The translations under genes and the position numbers were made by a program. From the NCBI GenBank assembly GCA_021464525.1, contig JADRCO010001078.1:1-22775 (forward strand): DNA of 22,775 bases, given 5' to 3'. The notes below the pieces were generated by a model, which did no database searches, had not been told where the DNA came from, and worked only from the letters and a program-made list of their open reading frames with translations. The stretch comes from Rhizophagus sp. LPA8_4_AMF. Lineage: Eukaryota > Glomeromycota > Glomeromycetes > Glomerales > Glomeraceae. Position 1 is the stretch's first letter; each line of letters begins with the position of its first letter. Of the stretch, positions 1-9,062 are shown piece by piece.

Positions 1-52
<52 letters not shown>

Positions 53-60
53 TAATAATA
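1..60. repeat. T37/A15 homopolymer junction plus TAA repeats at left edge
   Basis: Bases 1-37 are all T and 38-52 all A, followed by a few TAA units up to the first gene. Read inward, the right edge has the mirror arrangement (T40 then A13 on the minus strand), so the two window ends look alike. The first 63 bases are all that is visible of the 5' flank of the Eaf3-like gene. Whether this is genomic or an assembly edge cannot be told from sequence alone. Confidence 0.9.
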
Positions 61-63
61 ATT

Positions 64-1537
64 ATGTCGAAAGATAATGGCTTTCTCTATCAAGACGGTG
101 AGAAAGTTTTCTGCTATCATGGGAAAGTTATTTACGAAGCAAAGGTTTTATAGTTTATAAAGTCTTTAATAAACTTTATAAGAACTTATTAATTGAAAAA
201 AAAACCATAAAATTCAACATATAAACTTATTAGATAGTAGATACCAAATATTATGTTGAACCAAATAGACATCCTAAAACAGGTTCGATAGGCCCACATT
301 ATCATATACATTATGCAGGATGGAAATCTTCGTATGTTATTTTTATTGTAATTAAGTAATTTAATTTTTGTTAAATACACTCAATTAAATGATTTTAATA
401 TGAAAACTGGTAATTATTTTTTTATATAGATGGGACGAATGGGTAGATGAATCAAGAGTATTAAAATATAATGAAGCAAATTTGGAGAAACATAAACAAA
501 TGATAAAGTCTCTTAAGAAGATAAAGCCGGCAATGAAAAGAACTATCAATGATTCACCTACAGAAAAAACCAAGAAGAGAAAAAGAGAACCGCCACCAAA
601 AGAAAAAGTATGTACTTTTTTTTAAAATTTTCAATTTTTATAATTCAAAAATATATGTTTAAATGAATATTTTTTCCTATATATCTTTATAATGGATAAT
701 AGGAAGAAATTGTTAAAAAACCAAAGCCAAAGGAGATTATATCAGTTCCTGAACCTCTTAGAGCTATTTTGTTCCGTGATTGGCAAAATATTCACATACA
801 TCAATTGGTAAAAAATTTTCTATTTATAGATATATAAATATATAAATATATATGTATATATATATTATTGTCTTTTTTTTTGATTTTTTTTATTAGTTAG
901 TACCTTTGCCACGGAAGCCAACTGTTACAGATATCATAGAGGATTATCGTAAAAGTCGAATGGTTTCTAAGAGAATTGAAAATTCGTAAGATAATTAGAA
1001 AATTATTTATTATTTAATTTGCACACTTATCTAATACAAAATTTAATTTCATTGATTAGTGATGATGGAATTGAACAGGAAGTTATCAACGGTCTGCATT
1101 TTTATTTCAATAAATGCGTAGGTACTCGTTTACTTTATAAAAAAGAGAGAAAACAATATAGAGTCACACGGCTAAATTACGAACATTTGGATAACTCTCA
1201 GATTTTCGGTGCTGAGCATTTTCTGAGATTATTCGGTAAGATTTTTAATTAAATCGCACAAAATATATTATTCTTTAGAATTATAAATTAAGTAAGTTGA
1301 TTTCATTTTATAGTTGAGTTTCCACAGTTAATGGCAAATACATTCCTTAGCTTGGAGACTATGAACGTCTTGAAAGTTCACTTATCAGAATTCTTAAAGT
1401 AAATGTTTTCATTTATTTATAATTTACGAATGGAAAAAAAATATTATTTATTAACAATTTTTTTTTTAATTAATAGTTTCTTGAACGAGAATCGAAGTAA
1501 ATACTTTATAAAAGAATATGAAGAAATTGAGATATGA
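64..1537 (+). CDS. EAF3: Eaf3/MRG15-type chromodomain protein, eight exons
   Basis: Family role: MRG proteins are subunits of the NuA4 histone acetyltransferase and Rpd3S deacetylase and read methylated H3K36 in the nucleus. Deduced exons are 64-144, 234-331, 430-607, 703-807, 897-985, 1060-1235, 1314-1398 and 1477-1537. All introns are GT-AG with consistent phases and give 290 residues. The chromo-barrel domain lies at about 10-75, with GEKVFCYHG, then YAGW (54-57) and WDEW (61-64), the usual aromatic-cage region. A Lys/Pro-rich linker (about 85-130) includes KKRKREPPPKEK. The MRG domain runs from about 133 to the end: PEPLRAILFRDW, then PRKPTVTDIIEDY and VEFPQLMANTFLSLE. The start codon fits the usual Eaf3 N-terminus, just ahead of the chromodomain. 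Length is slightly below the common 300-400. The first donor (AAG|gtttta) is the least certain junction. The promoter lies outside the window. Confidence 0.93.
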
Positions 1538-2238
1538 AATTATATGTGCTTGCAGAAACTTTTATTAACATTACCAAAACTTTCTTAGATTTGGACATTA
1601 TTAATTACTAGAAATTTAATTTTTTATTATAGAAAAAAGAGTGCAAGGCTAATAATTATAAAAAAAAATAGAAAGATTTGTTAAGATGTTAATATATAAT
1701 GAAATTGGATAAATTGAATCTTTTGCAATATTGTATATTGCATTACATATGATACCCGTCAGAATTAAGAACTTTTAAGAAATTAAAACTTTTTATATTA
1801 GAACTGGGTATTTTGTAGGAGTATTATCAGTTGGGCAGATATTACGAGAAGTTGCTATATAGTGATAATATTTTTTTTGCAAAAAAAATTTAGAATTTTC
1901 CCAAATAATGAAAAAAAACCAATCCAAAAGGTATTTTTTTTTATTGAAAATTTTTTATAATCATCATTTTGTTTTCGATAACTAATATTGAACCTCATTT
2001 ATAAATAGGTATAGAATTTAGAAGTAAAAAAAATTATTTATTAGTTTATTTCAGTTTCAAAATTATTTTTTATAAAGGTAAGTAATTTTTTATTTGGATT
2101 TATGTTGTAAATTAATATATGTAAGAATAATTAAATAAATTCATGGATTGGCGAAAAATTTAGACAAAACAAATTCGTATGATCTAGATATGGATTACTG
2201 CGCCATTTTCACTTGATCACACGTTTCCCATCGCGGCA
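1538..2238. other. AT-rich intergenic stretch downstream of Eaf3-like gene
   Basis: No coding-like reading frame is seen on either strand. The stretch is made of short A and T runs. A weak imperfect inverted pair (ATACCC near 1752 and GGGTAT near 1806) is too short to call an element. No clear AATAAA follows the Eaf3 stop. Confidence 0.7.
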
Positions 2239-2571
2239 GGGACGATGAATTTCTGCTTTAAGCAGAAAGCCGCAGATTTGGCCGAAATGATGGTCAAAAA
2301 GCAGATATTGAAATTTTGATTGTGTTACCTTACTAACCAATCAAATAGTCTGAAATTTTTTTTTTTGATTTGTTTCGGTCATTTTTGTGTTCAAAAATTT
2401 ATGGCTAAATTTTTGCCGTATAAAATTTTGGCAGAAATAAGCATAATTTCAAACAAAATATGCAGAATTTATGCAGAAATAAGTATTTTTTAAGAAATCG
2501 CTGAAAAAGCAGATTTAGGGTTAAATCGCCGGCAGATTTTACAAAATTTAGCCGCAGAAATTCATCGTCCC
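2239..2571. mobile_element. hAT-like MITE, 333 bp, perfect 18-bp terminal inverted repeats
   Basis: The ends are exact inverted repeats of 18 bp: GGGACGATGAATTTCTGC at 2239-2256 and its reverse complement at 2554-2571. One base further out the left side reads CAGGGACG, like many hAT termini, but the right side reads CTGGGACG. The interior has no open frame and repeats GCAGAAATAAG and GCAGATTT-type words. The flanking 8-mers 2230-2237 (ATCGCGGC) and 2572-2579 (AGCGTTGC) agree at only 5 of 8 positions, so the target-site duplication is decayed or the family call is wrong. It is non-autonomous: no transposase is encoded. Confidence 0.75.
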
Positions 2572-3440
2572 AGCGTTGCTTACAATGGATCTACAAGATT
2601 TTTAACTTGTAAAAATTTTTTGTTAGAATTCGATGATTTTATAAATACCATTACAATATTGAAATAATTGAATAGTAAAAAAATCAATGTGCACTTAACA
2701 TTTAATATTTTGAAATTTATACACATTTTTTATACTTCAATAATCTTAAATTTGCGAAAAATTAATAATTGAAAAATATGACCATTTTATGAGAAAAACA
2801 AAATTTCACGCCTCTCGGTTTATTCTAAAGAAAACAATATATTAAAAATTAGAAATATGTTTTTTATTAGTGCAAATTTTAAAATTTCAATAATTTTAAA
2901 AATTAAATTTTTCTAAAAATATTTGAATATAATATTAAAAGTAATAAGCCTTACCAATAAAATAAATTTTATTGGTAGTGATTATAGATATACTTTTTAT
3001 ATTCATTCCTGCTTCCTGTTTCTTAAAAAAAGAAGTTACGGAATTCTTTATTATTCCTTAGTTCAGGAAAATAAAATTATTACATTTTCAATAAGCCAAT
3101 AACTGAGGTCTTTTGTCCAATAATAATTACACTTTGCTCTTTCTTCACATTTTGAAAAGTGTTTTTTTTTTAAACCGACTAAAAACACTCATAACCTATA
3201 TCTCATAGGAAATTAGTAATCCAGTTGCAATTGTACTTTAAAAGGTGACCTTTTTTTGTTGAAATAATAACTATTATAAATAATTTCATTGATTTGTGAA
3301 ATTTGCTAGAAATCCACTAAAAAATTATGAAACTATTAGTGTCATTTCGCTTTTACTAAAAAAGAAATAGAAATTACTACAGTAATAACCGCTCACTACC
3401 ACAATATCCCATAACGCCACTCATAATTCCACACAACTCT
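2572..3440. other. Gene-free AT-rich stretch with one perfect hairpin
   Basis: No plausible gene. The only structured item is a hairpin at 2953-2976: ACCAATAAAAT, a two-base loop AA, then ATTTTATTGGT. It could act as a transcript structure or be a chance fold; there is no gene beside it to relate it to. Confidence 0.65.
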
Positions 3441-3520
3441 CACGTGGGCTTCCATATATAAATTCACTTACCACTCAAACAATCTCAAGATTTCATCGGA
3501 CATTTCCATTATTCAACCAT
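3441..3520 (+). promoter_or_regulatory. Promoter-like block: CACGTGGG, TATATAAA, C/A-rich start region
   Basis: CACGTGGG at 3441-3448 is a bHLH-type E-box of the Pho4/Cbf1 class. It is followed within about 20 bases by TATATAAA and then by a CA-rich stretch resembling fungal transcription-start regions. The first ATG downstream opens only four codons. A second, at 3629 after a tttgttttag acceptor-like sequence, opens 33 codons. So either a spliced short gene, a non-coding transcript or an orphan promoter lies here. The elements are seen; the function is inferred. Confidence 0.35.
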
Positions 3521-4587
3521 GAATATTTAGTTACTACTCAGTGACTTGTGATACTCTAATGTATATATACTGTGCATATTAAAATACTGAATTTTGTTTT
3601 AGAATTAAAATTTATTATCGGATTAACGATGATTTATGCGCGTTCTTTGGTCTTACACGATAGATCACCTTGCATACTCCATTTCCGTAAATATAAAAAA
3701 GAAATACTTTTTAGTACTAAACAGATATAACAAATAAAAAAGCAGATCATATACTGAGAAATTTCTTATATTCCATTTGTAAGTGCTTTTCATTTAAGAT
3801 CATTTCGATTTTATGAGGATTTTCGGACTCACACGTTTGAATAAAATAATAACTTGTCAATCAAATCGTACTCTTTTATGCGAATAACCAAATTATTTAT
3901 TTAATTTATTTAAAACATGTATTAAATAGTAAATACATCAAATGAATAGATCGTGTGTTTTTAAAATACATAATTAAAGTATCAATTAAATTCTTTCCCA
4001 AGTTTAAATTCTTTACATGCACCAAATTCGATTCTTCGCCTTTTGCCATGTGCCAAAGATCGTAGTCCATATCGCTTCCATCGAAATCGGTGGTGATGCA
4101 CATTGTTACGTCGATGCCATTTCTTACCTTTTTCAATATTTCCTCTGCATTCAATAAATGGGATCATCACCAAGCAAGTGGTGGTTTTGGATCAACGATT
4201 GGATTGTGAAATTTTGTGGTAATCATATATCATATGCCCACTAATCTAACCTTTGAGAAATATCATTTTTCCATATATAATATTTTACTAAAAAGGTGTT
4301 TATTTGTGTATAATTTTCTTTATTATAATATATATATGTGTATACAAATAATATGGAGCATGATATTTATTTTAGAAATAGAGAGATAATGTTCTCAATT
4401 AATTCCTTGCAGAATTTTATTTTAGGTTAAAAAGACCATTTTTGAAAATCATGTGACTTTAAATGCGGTTTTCCCAAAATCACGTAATTGTGGCGAAGCC
4501 ACCTTTTACTGTGGTGGTCCCCCAAATAGTGGTTTATCGGCTGTATAAATCACTGAATGGAGAATATTTCATATTGTTTGGATACGC
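3521..4587. other. Gene-poor stretch with GC-richer hairpin block
   Basis: An 82-codon minus-strand frame (3906-4154) lies here, but a frame of this size is expected by chance in DNA this AT-rich and it resembles no family I know. At about 4465-4540 base composition rises sharply and contains the perfect hairpin GTGGC-GAA-GCCAC (4491-4503), with AAATGCGG, CCCAAAATCACG and TGGTGGTCCCCC nearby. The block looks like a piece of a dispersed repeat, but I could not match it to terminal repeats or a target-site duplication. Confidence 0.5.
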
Positions 4588-5166
4588 TTAGAATGGGTAT
4601 GTATCTTTTAACGAGAATGGGATCACTTTAGTTTTAAAGAGGAGGGTATCAAGCGCGCGAACTTCACCAGCCAATACAGTTTTTCCAAATACCGGTTGAA
4701 AGACGGGAACATGAACCAAATATTGCTAGTATAAGTTTTTAACTTGTTCAAGAAATGATAATTCGATCGGTGTTGAAATCATGGCAAATAGGATTTTTGA
4801 TGATGGAATCCAATTCCTTCGGTTTGAATTGAAATCAGGATTATCAAATAGTTTATGTAATGCAAAAATTAAAACCAATTTACTCATGAGAACAAAATAA
4901 GAACTAAAATTTCTTCTTGTATTAATTGACTAAAACGTCATAACAGTTTCATGGTATCATTTTACTGGAATGTTTCTTGTTTGGATTATTCTTTCAATTT
5001 CTTTATTCTCATTATCATGTATCAAAACGAATCGCAGAATGAAAGATAGATCAATTTCAGGAATATTAACGAATTCTGGAGTATTTTATTTAATATCTTT
5101 GACCTCACCTGCCAGAGAGGAGTGTTTTTGGATTAATTCTTGTGTTGTATTGAAATGGAATTTGGG
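4588..5166 (-). pseudogene. Decayed reading frame of unknown origin
   Basis: On the minus strand a single frame runs 193 codons with only about four internal stops, where roughly sixteen would be expected in random DNA of this composition. The amino-acid content is protein-like, with segments such as NIPEIDLSFILRFVLIHD, WIPSSKILFAMISTPIEL and GEVRALDTLLFK. I do not recognise the family. It may be a dead host gene or part of an old element. The plus-strand 69-codon frame starting at 4970 is its shadow. Confidence 0.4.
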
Positions 5167-5831
5167 AAAGGGCACATAGATATATTGCACGATTATAAAG
5201 ATATTAGTTTTCGTCTAAGATTGGAGAATAATACATTACTTTATTAGAGTAATAGATTTTAGTCTAAGATTGCAGAATGGAACGAATTATATTTTAAATT
5301 ACTTTTAATGGTTGTAGAATTTATTAGACTGTCCAAATACTAGAACGGGTCCATAATGCACATGTTTTATTTTATATAACGTACTCTAATTGTGGATAGT
5401 ACCTAAGTATAACAATGAAAATAAAGATCGAGTAACGAGTAGTTCAAAATGTAAGTAGGATTTCGTTAAATACTCTTATAATATTTAATACTCTGTGAAT
5501 GAAGAATATTTTTAAGATGTAACGATATTTTGTCAGCAAATAGAGGAGTATAATTATAATATTTCATCAATTATCTTGGTTATCTAAGAGATTTGTTTAC
5601 GATAATTATATAACTACCGTAATACAATTTTTGCTTTTGTAAATATTTGTTCTCTCGCACAAGTAAAAAATATTAATTCCGACTTAATAAAGAAAACTTT
5701 ACAATGTGCAATACATAATATTACTGAATTTGTAATCACAATAGTACTATATCCGGAGAAATAAGAGCAACCAGGTCATTTGTAACCTCTTCCTCTTGAA
5801 AAGGTAATATTCGGAAAGGTTTCTAACAAAA
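5167..5831. other. Gene-free stretch with a short direct repeat
   Basis: No gene is seen. A direct repeat built around GTCTAAGATTG occurs near 5213 and again near 5262, each followed by CAGAA or GAGAA words, about 50 bases apart. This looks like a local duplication. Confidence 0.5.
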
Positions 5832-5867
5832 ATGTCCGTGTGTCCAGTTGGACACTTTTTCGGACAT
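5832..5867. repeat. Nested palindrome (36 bp)
   Basis: The outer arms are ATGTCCG (5832-5838) and CGGACAT (5861-5867). Inside lie GTGTCCA (5840-5846) and TGGACAC (5849-5855) around a two-base centre. All arms pair perfectly, and both inner and outer arms share the word GTCC. It could be a fold-back end of a transposon or a protein-binding site; no second copy is present in the window. Confidence 0.75.
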
Positions 5868-6293
5868 CTATTTTTCATGGGTTTGCGTCGTACTGTACAA
5901 TGCTTAATTGTAGATCTGTGGCATCAGATCCGAACAATACAGTAGGTATGAATGGCTCTATGATCAACGTAATGATCGCAGCTCTAACCAATTATAAATT
6001 GTTAACAGAAAAAGTTGGTTAAAATACTAATTTATCTACGAAAAAGAAGTTGGTCAAAATGTACTATACTTTCCTTATCCTGGCTCACAAATATAATTTT
6101 AATTGTATTAGCATGCATATATTCGTTTGATTCTTCACCTGCTATATAAAATATTGCTGCATGACATTTAAGATATCCAGAATTTCATGGTGCAACCCAA
6201 ACAGAATGGTGTGATTTAGACAAAAAATGTGATTTGATGGCTTCCGGCCTTAGTGACAGTTTCAACTTTTTTGGAAAACTGGTGAAGTGCTGG

Positions 6294-6301
6294 TCACGTG
6301 A
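6294..6301. promoter_or_regulatory. E-box palindrome TCACGTGA upstream of Sel1 gene
   Basis: A perfect 8-bp palindrome containing CACGTG sits 301 bases before the Sel1-repeat start codon. The CACGTG core is the site of fungal Cbf1/Pho4-like bHLH factors. The same core lies about 220 bases before the start of the convergent SANT/Myb gene, so shared regulation is possible but unproven. Confidence 0.4.
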
Positions 6302-6585
6302 AAATGTAACAATGTAACATTGTAAAGTAACACATTGTACTCAGGTGATCAGAATTAATGACGCCAAATGCAATGTAAAATGTGACACTGTAAACAAAGT
6401 TTTCTTTTATAATGATCATTTTGGCATTTAACATTCAATGCTATGGACAATGAAAAATTTCTTTTTTTTAAAAAAAAAATTTCCTATATTTACCGCATTT
6501 TACCGTTAAATAATTTCATATAAGAATAACGTGTAGATCCTGACCATTATAAATTCGGCGTAAAATATACTTTTGCTTCGTTACG

Positions 6586-6601
6586 AAAAAAAAAAAAAAA
6601 A
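6586..6601 (+). promoter_or_regulatory. A16 tract directly before the Sel1 start codon
   Basis: Sixteen consecutive A residues abut the ATG at 6602. If the tract is transcribed it forms a poly(A) leader, which in other eukaryotes can bind poly(A)-binding protein and affect initiation. It may simply be homopolymer drift in an AT-rich genome. Confidence 0.5.
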
Positions 6602-8272
6602 ATGTCGACCCGCTCTTCTGTTAATAAAACTTTATCATCATTTTATGAAACTCAAAACATTTCAAATGATCTTTTGCCAAATTTTACGATTGCTTCAATT
6701 CCTATAGATTTACAAAAATTTTCTAACGATGTTACGAAGAAAGTCACAATAAAATGTATTAAACTTTCTTCTAATAAAAATGATTCAATAAAATTTGTTT
6801 GTGGTAAATCAAATAAAAATAATTCTAGAAAGGAGTTGTTAGAATGGATTAAGGATGAAGAAATTGCAAATTTAATCGAAAAATATGAATTTAAACTTGG
6901 CGTTTACGAAATTTTTTTCAAGAAATTAAATGAAGATAAAAATTCTAAAGAAGAAAATTTTACTAAGGAAAATGTAGATGATATTAAAGAACTCGCAGAA
7001 CTTGGAGTTACTAGTGCTCAATTAATTTTAGGTCTTTTGTATGCAAAAAGTATTGAATCAGCTGAAATTGAACAAGATGATAACAAAGCACTCGAATGGT
7101 TTAAAAAATGTTCAGAACAAGAACTTGTTGAAGGAAATCTTTGTCTTGGATATATTTATTCTAAAGAAAAAAGTTCAACATATGACCCATTAAAAGCATT
7201 TGACTATTATAAAAAAGCGGCAGATCAAGGGAGTGGTGTTGCAATGAGAAATACAGCTATAATGTATTTAGTTGGAGAACAAACTGTTCAAAATCTCAAA
7301 GAATCTATCAAATTATTTAGAAAAGCATATAATCAATGTGGAGATGGCGTTTCGGGAAATATTCTAGGAATATTATATCAGAATGGAGTTGGTATTCCCA
7401 AAGATGTTTACGAGGCCGCAAAATATTATAGGAAAGCATCTGATTTAGGTGACGTCAATGCAAAATTCAATCTTGGATTATTATATTTTAGCGGAGAAAG
7501 TTTAAAGAAAGATGAAGTTGCAGCTGTAAATTTATTTAAAGAAGCTGCTGAGAAAGGGTTTGCACGAGCACAAATGTTGTTGGCTAATGCTTATGAGAAC
7601 GGACAAGGAATTGAAAAAAGTGATGAAAAGGCTTTCGAATGGTATTCTAAAGTTGCAGAATATAAAGATGCAAATTCTGCTGTAAGTTATGTTGGAGATT
7701 CACAATTTTGTCTTGCAAAGTTATGTGAAAAGGGCTTTGGTACAAAAGAAAAAGATTTGGAAAAGGCTTTGTATTGGTATACCAGATCAGCAGATAATGG
7801 TAATTTAATGGCTCAAGTTACGCTTGGTGACATGTACAGAAATGGTCGCGGAGTTGATGGAATTGACGAAAAAAAAGCTTTATTCTGGTATATTAAAGCC
7901 GCAAAACATGATCATTATCAAGCCCAATTTTCTTTAGGAGAGTTATATGAAAAGGGTTTATTAGGCGTGAAACAAGACGAAGAGAGAGCATTGCAATGGT
8001 ATAAAAAATCTGCCAGGCAAGGTTACATTATGGCGCTATTAAGGCTTGGTGTTGGTTCTGAACCACCTGAATATATTCATAGGAAAATAGAAATGATTAC
8101 TAAATTACCTCCTGTCAAAGAATTGGAAGAAGATGGCAAAGCTCCTGAACCTACGATGGTTGAAGGCAATGATGAATTTTTTGAAAAATTAGATAATTTG
8201 AAAGACGGTGAAAAAATAGAAATAAACGAAACAGACGAAGTAAATGGCCTGTTTACGACGTCACTAAATTGA
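6602..8272 (+). CDS. Sel1-like repeat protein, 556 residues, single exon
   Basis: This is an intact intronless frame. Sel1-like repeats are TPR-related alpha-hairpins that act as protein-binding scaffolds; the partner here is unknown. About nine repeats of 36-38 residues span roughly 135-475, plus a partial one. Each follows the pattern A..LG.LY..G.G...D...A..WY.KAA..G, for example GNILGILYQNGVGIPKD at about 252-268 and GLLYFSGESLKKDEVAAV at 292-309. Residues 1-130 are Ser/Lys/Asn-rich without a recognised domain. The tail (about 485-556) is acidic and Pro/Glu-rich. There is no signal peptide or membrane segment, so a soluble cytosolic or nuclear protein is likely, unlike ER Hrd3/Sel1. In Glomeromycotina such repeats often accompany TKL kinases, but no kinase domain is fused here. 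The stop is TGA at 8270-8272, and the gene converges on the SANT/Myb gene. Confidence 0.95.
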   Translation: MSTRSSVNKTLSSFYETQNISNDLLPNFTIASIPIDLQKFSNDVTKKVTIKCIKLSSNKNDSIKFVCGKSNKNNSRKELLEWIKDEEIANLIEKYEFKLGVYEIFFKKLNEDKNSKEENFTKENVDDIKELAELGVTSAQLILGLLYAKSIESAEIEQDDNKALEWFKKCSEQELVEGNLCLGYIYSKEKSSTYDPLKAFDYYKKAADQGSGVAMRNTAIMYLVGEQTVQNLKESIKLFRKAYNQCGDGVSGNILGILYQNGVGIPKDVYEAAKYYRKASDLGDVNAKFNLGLLYFSGESLKKDEVAAVNLFKEAAEKGFARAQMLLANAYENGQGIEKSDEKAFEWYSKVAEYKDANSAVSYVGDSQFCLAKLCEKGFGTKEKDLEKALYWYTRSADNGNLMAQVTLGDMYRNGRGVDGIDEKKALFWYIKAAKHDHYQAQFSLGELYEKGLLGVKQDEERALQWYKKSARQGYIMALLRLGVGSEPPEYIHRKIEMITKLPPVKELEEDGKAPEPTMVEGNDEFFEKLDNLKDGEKIEINETDEVNGLFTTSLN

Positions 8273-8326
8273 TAAAACTATTTGTATTTCTTTCTTTTCC
8301 TTTTTTGTATTATTAATATTTAACCA

Positions 8327-8332
8327 AATAAA
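8327..8332 (+). terminator. Polyadenylation signal AATAAA for the Sel1 gene
   Basis: A canonical AATAAA lies 55 bases past the Sel1 stop, after a T-rich stretch. The convergent gene has its own AATAAA on the minus strand at 8392-8397, so the two 3' ends are close but need not overlap. Confidence 0.55.
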
Positions 8333-8391
8333 GATTATAAAATCAGTTTCAGTACGGGTTATTTAAAATTTTATAAACATTGAAATTTAAA

Positions 8392-8397
8392 TTTATT
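8392..8397 (-). terminator. Polyadenylation signal AATAAA for the SANT/Myb gene
   Basis: TTTATT on the plus strand, read as AATAAA on the minus strand, lies 88 bases beyond the stop of the SANT/Myb-like gene. Confidence 0.45.
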
Positions 8398-8484
8398 GTG
8401 TAATAATTAATAATTCAAATACAAAAAAAAAGAGAATAATTACGATAGATAAAATAAAACGAGGAAAATGACAAACTTCCCTTC

Positions 8485-9062
8485 TTATTCTCTTGCTTCA
8501 TAATGCTCATGTTCAGATTTGATGTAGGTTTTTAAACCCGGTACAATTTTTCTTCTCCATTGATCATAACACATTTTCCCATTTTTCCCGCCATCAACTT
8601 CATTACTTACTTCGTCCCAAGGTACTTTAACATGTTTAAGAACTGCTTCAATTAATTGTAACCGTTGCTCCGGTGTCCATTTCTTCGAGGATTGTGCTAA
8701 ATAAATATCGTTCAAGCTGAATGAAAAATTACGTAAAGCAATTTTAAACAAATTAATTTACCTTGACTGCTGTCACCTTCAACTTCGTTATTATTTTCTA
8801 AACTTGAAGGCGCATTAGATTCAGGCGGGTTTTCGTCTTTAATTTCTTTTTTAATTGCTTTGCCACGACGTTTTTTTGGTTGAGGTTTATTTAACGAATC
8901 ATCATTTTTGATTTTACTTGGCGCATTAGATTCAGGCGGGTTTTCGTCTTTAATTTCTTTTTTAATTGCTTTGCCACGACTTTTTTTTGGTTGAGGTTTA
9001 TTTAACGAATCATCATTTTTGGTTTTACTTCTGGTACGTTTTTTCGAATCAAGTTCAGACAT
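8485..9062 (-). CDS. SANT/Myb-like DNA-binding protein, two exons
   Basis: Exon 1 is 9062-8762 and exon 2 is 8696-8485, joined across a 65-bp GT-AG intron (CAAG|gtaaat, tttag|CACAA), giving 170 residues. Residues 1-100 are a basic, Lys/Pro-rich disordered region with two near-identical 37-residue units starting at KNDDSLNKPQPKK. They carry nuclear-localisation-like clusters KKSRGKAIKK and KKRRGKAIKK. The C-terminal domain (about 105-160) reads KKWTPEQRLQLIEAV, then VPWDEVSNEV and MCYDQWRRKI. This is the three-tryptophan helix pattern of fungal Myb/SANT domains, in which the last helix contacts DNA. A nuclear role in transcription or chromatin is inferred; the target is unknown. It converges on the Sel1 gene with 212 bases between the stops. 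Confidence 0.88.
8809..9025 (-). repeat. Two-copy 111-bp tandem duplication inside the SANT/Myb gene
   Basis: The word GGCGCATTAGATTCAGGCGG starts at 8809 and again at 8920, a period of exactly 111 bp (37 codons). The two copies are almost identical at the DNA level, with one visible replacement changing Ser to Arg, so the duplication is recent and in frame. Confidence 0.9.

Larger units (their letters stand above)
5868..6601. other. 5' flank of the Sel1-repeat gene
   Basis: No convincing gene. Two short open stretches (5840-6022, and about 6177-6318) have some protein-like content but no family match. The last 300 bases are the probable promoter of the Sel1 gene, with an E-box, a repeated AATGTAACA/ACATTGTA word cluster near 6305-6340, and an A16 tract touching the start codon. 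Confidence 0.5.

Noticed and set aside
1750-1816. Short imperfect inverted repeat around ATACCC
   Set aside because: Only about six bases match cleanly, with no target duplication.
3906-4154. 82-codon minus-strand frame
   Set aside because: Several frames of this length are expected by chance in 23 kb of DNA this AT-rich; no motif, no good promoter and no family resemblance.
4485-4520. Helitron 3' end suggested by the GTGGCGAAGCCAC hairpin
   Set aside because: No CTRR terminus follows at the proper distance and no Rep/helicase or matching 5' end is present.
5840-6022. 60-codon plus-strand frame
   Set aside because: It starts inside the nested palindrome; composition is mildly protein-like but there is no recognisable domain or context.
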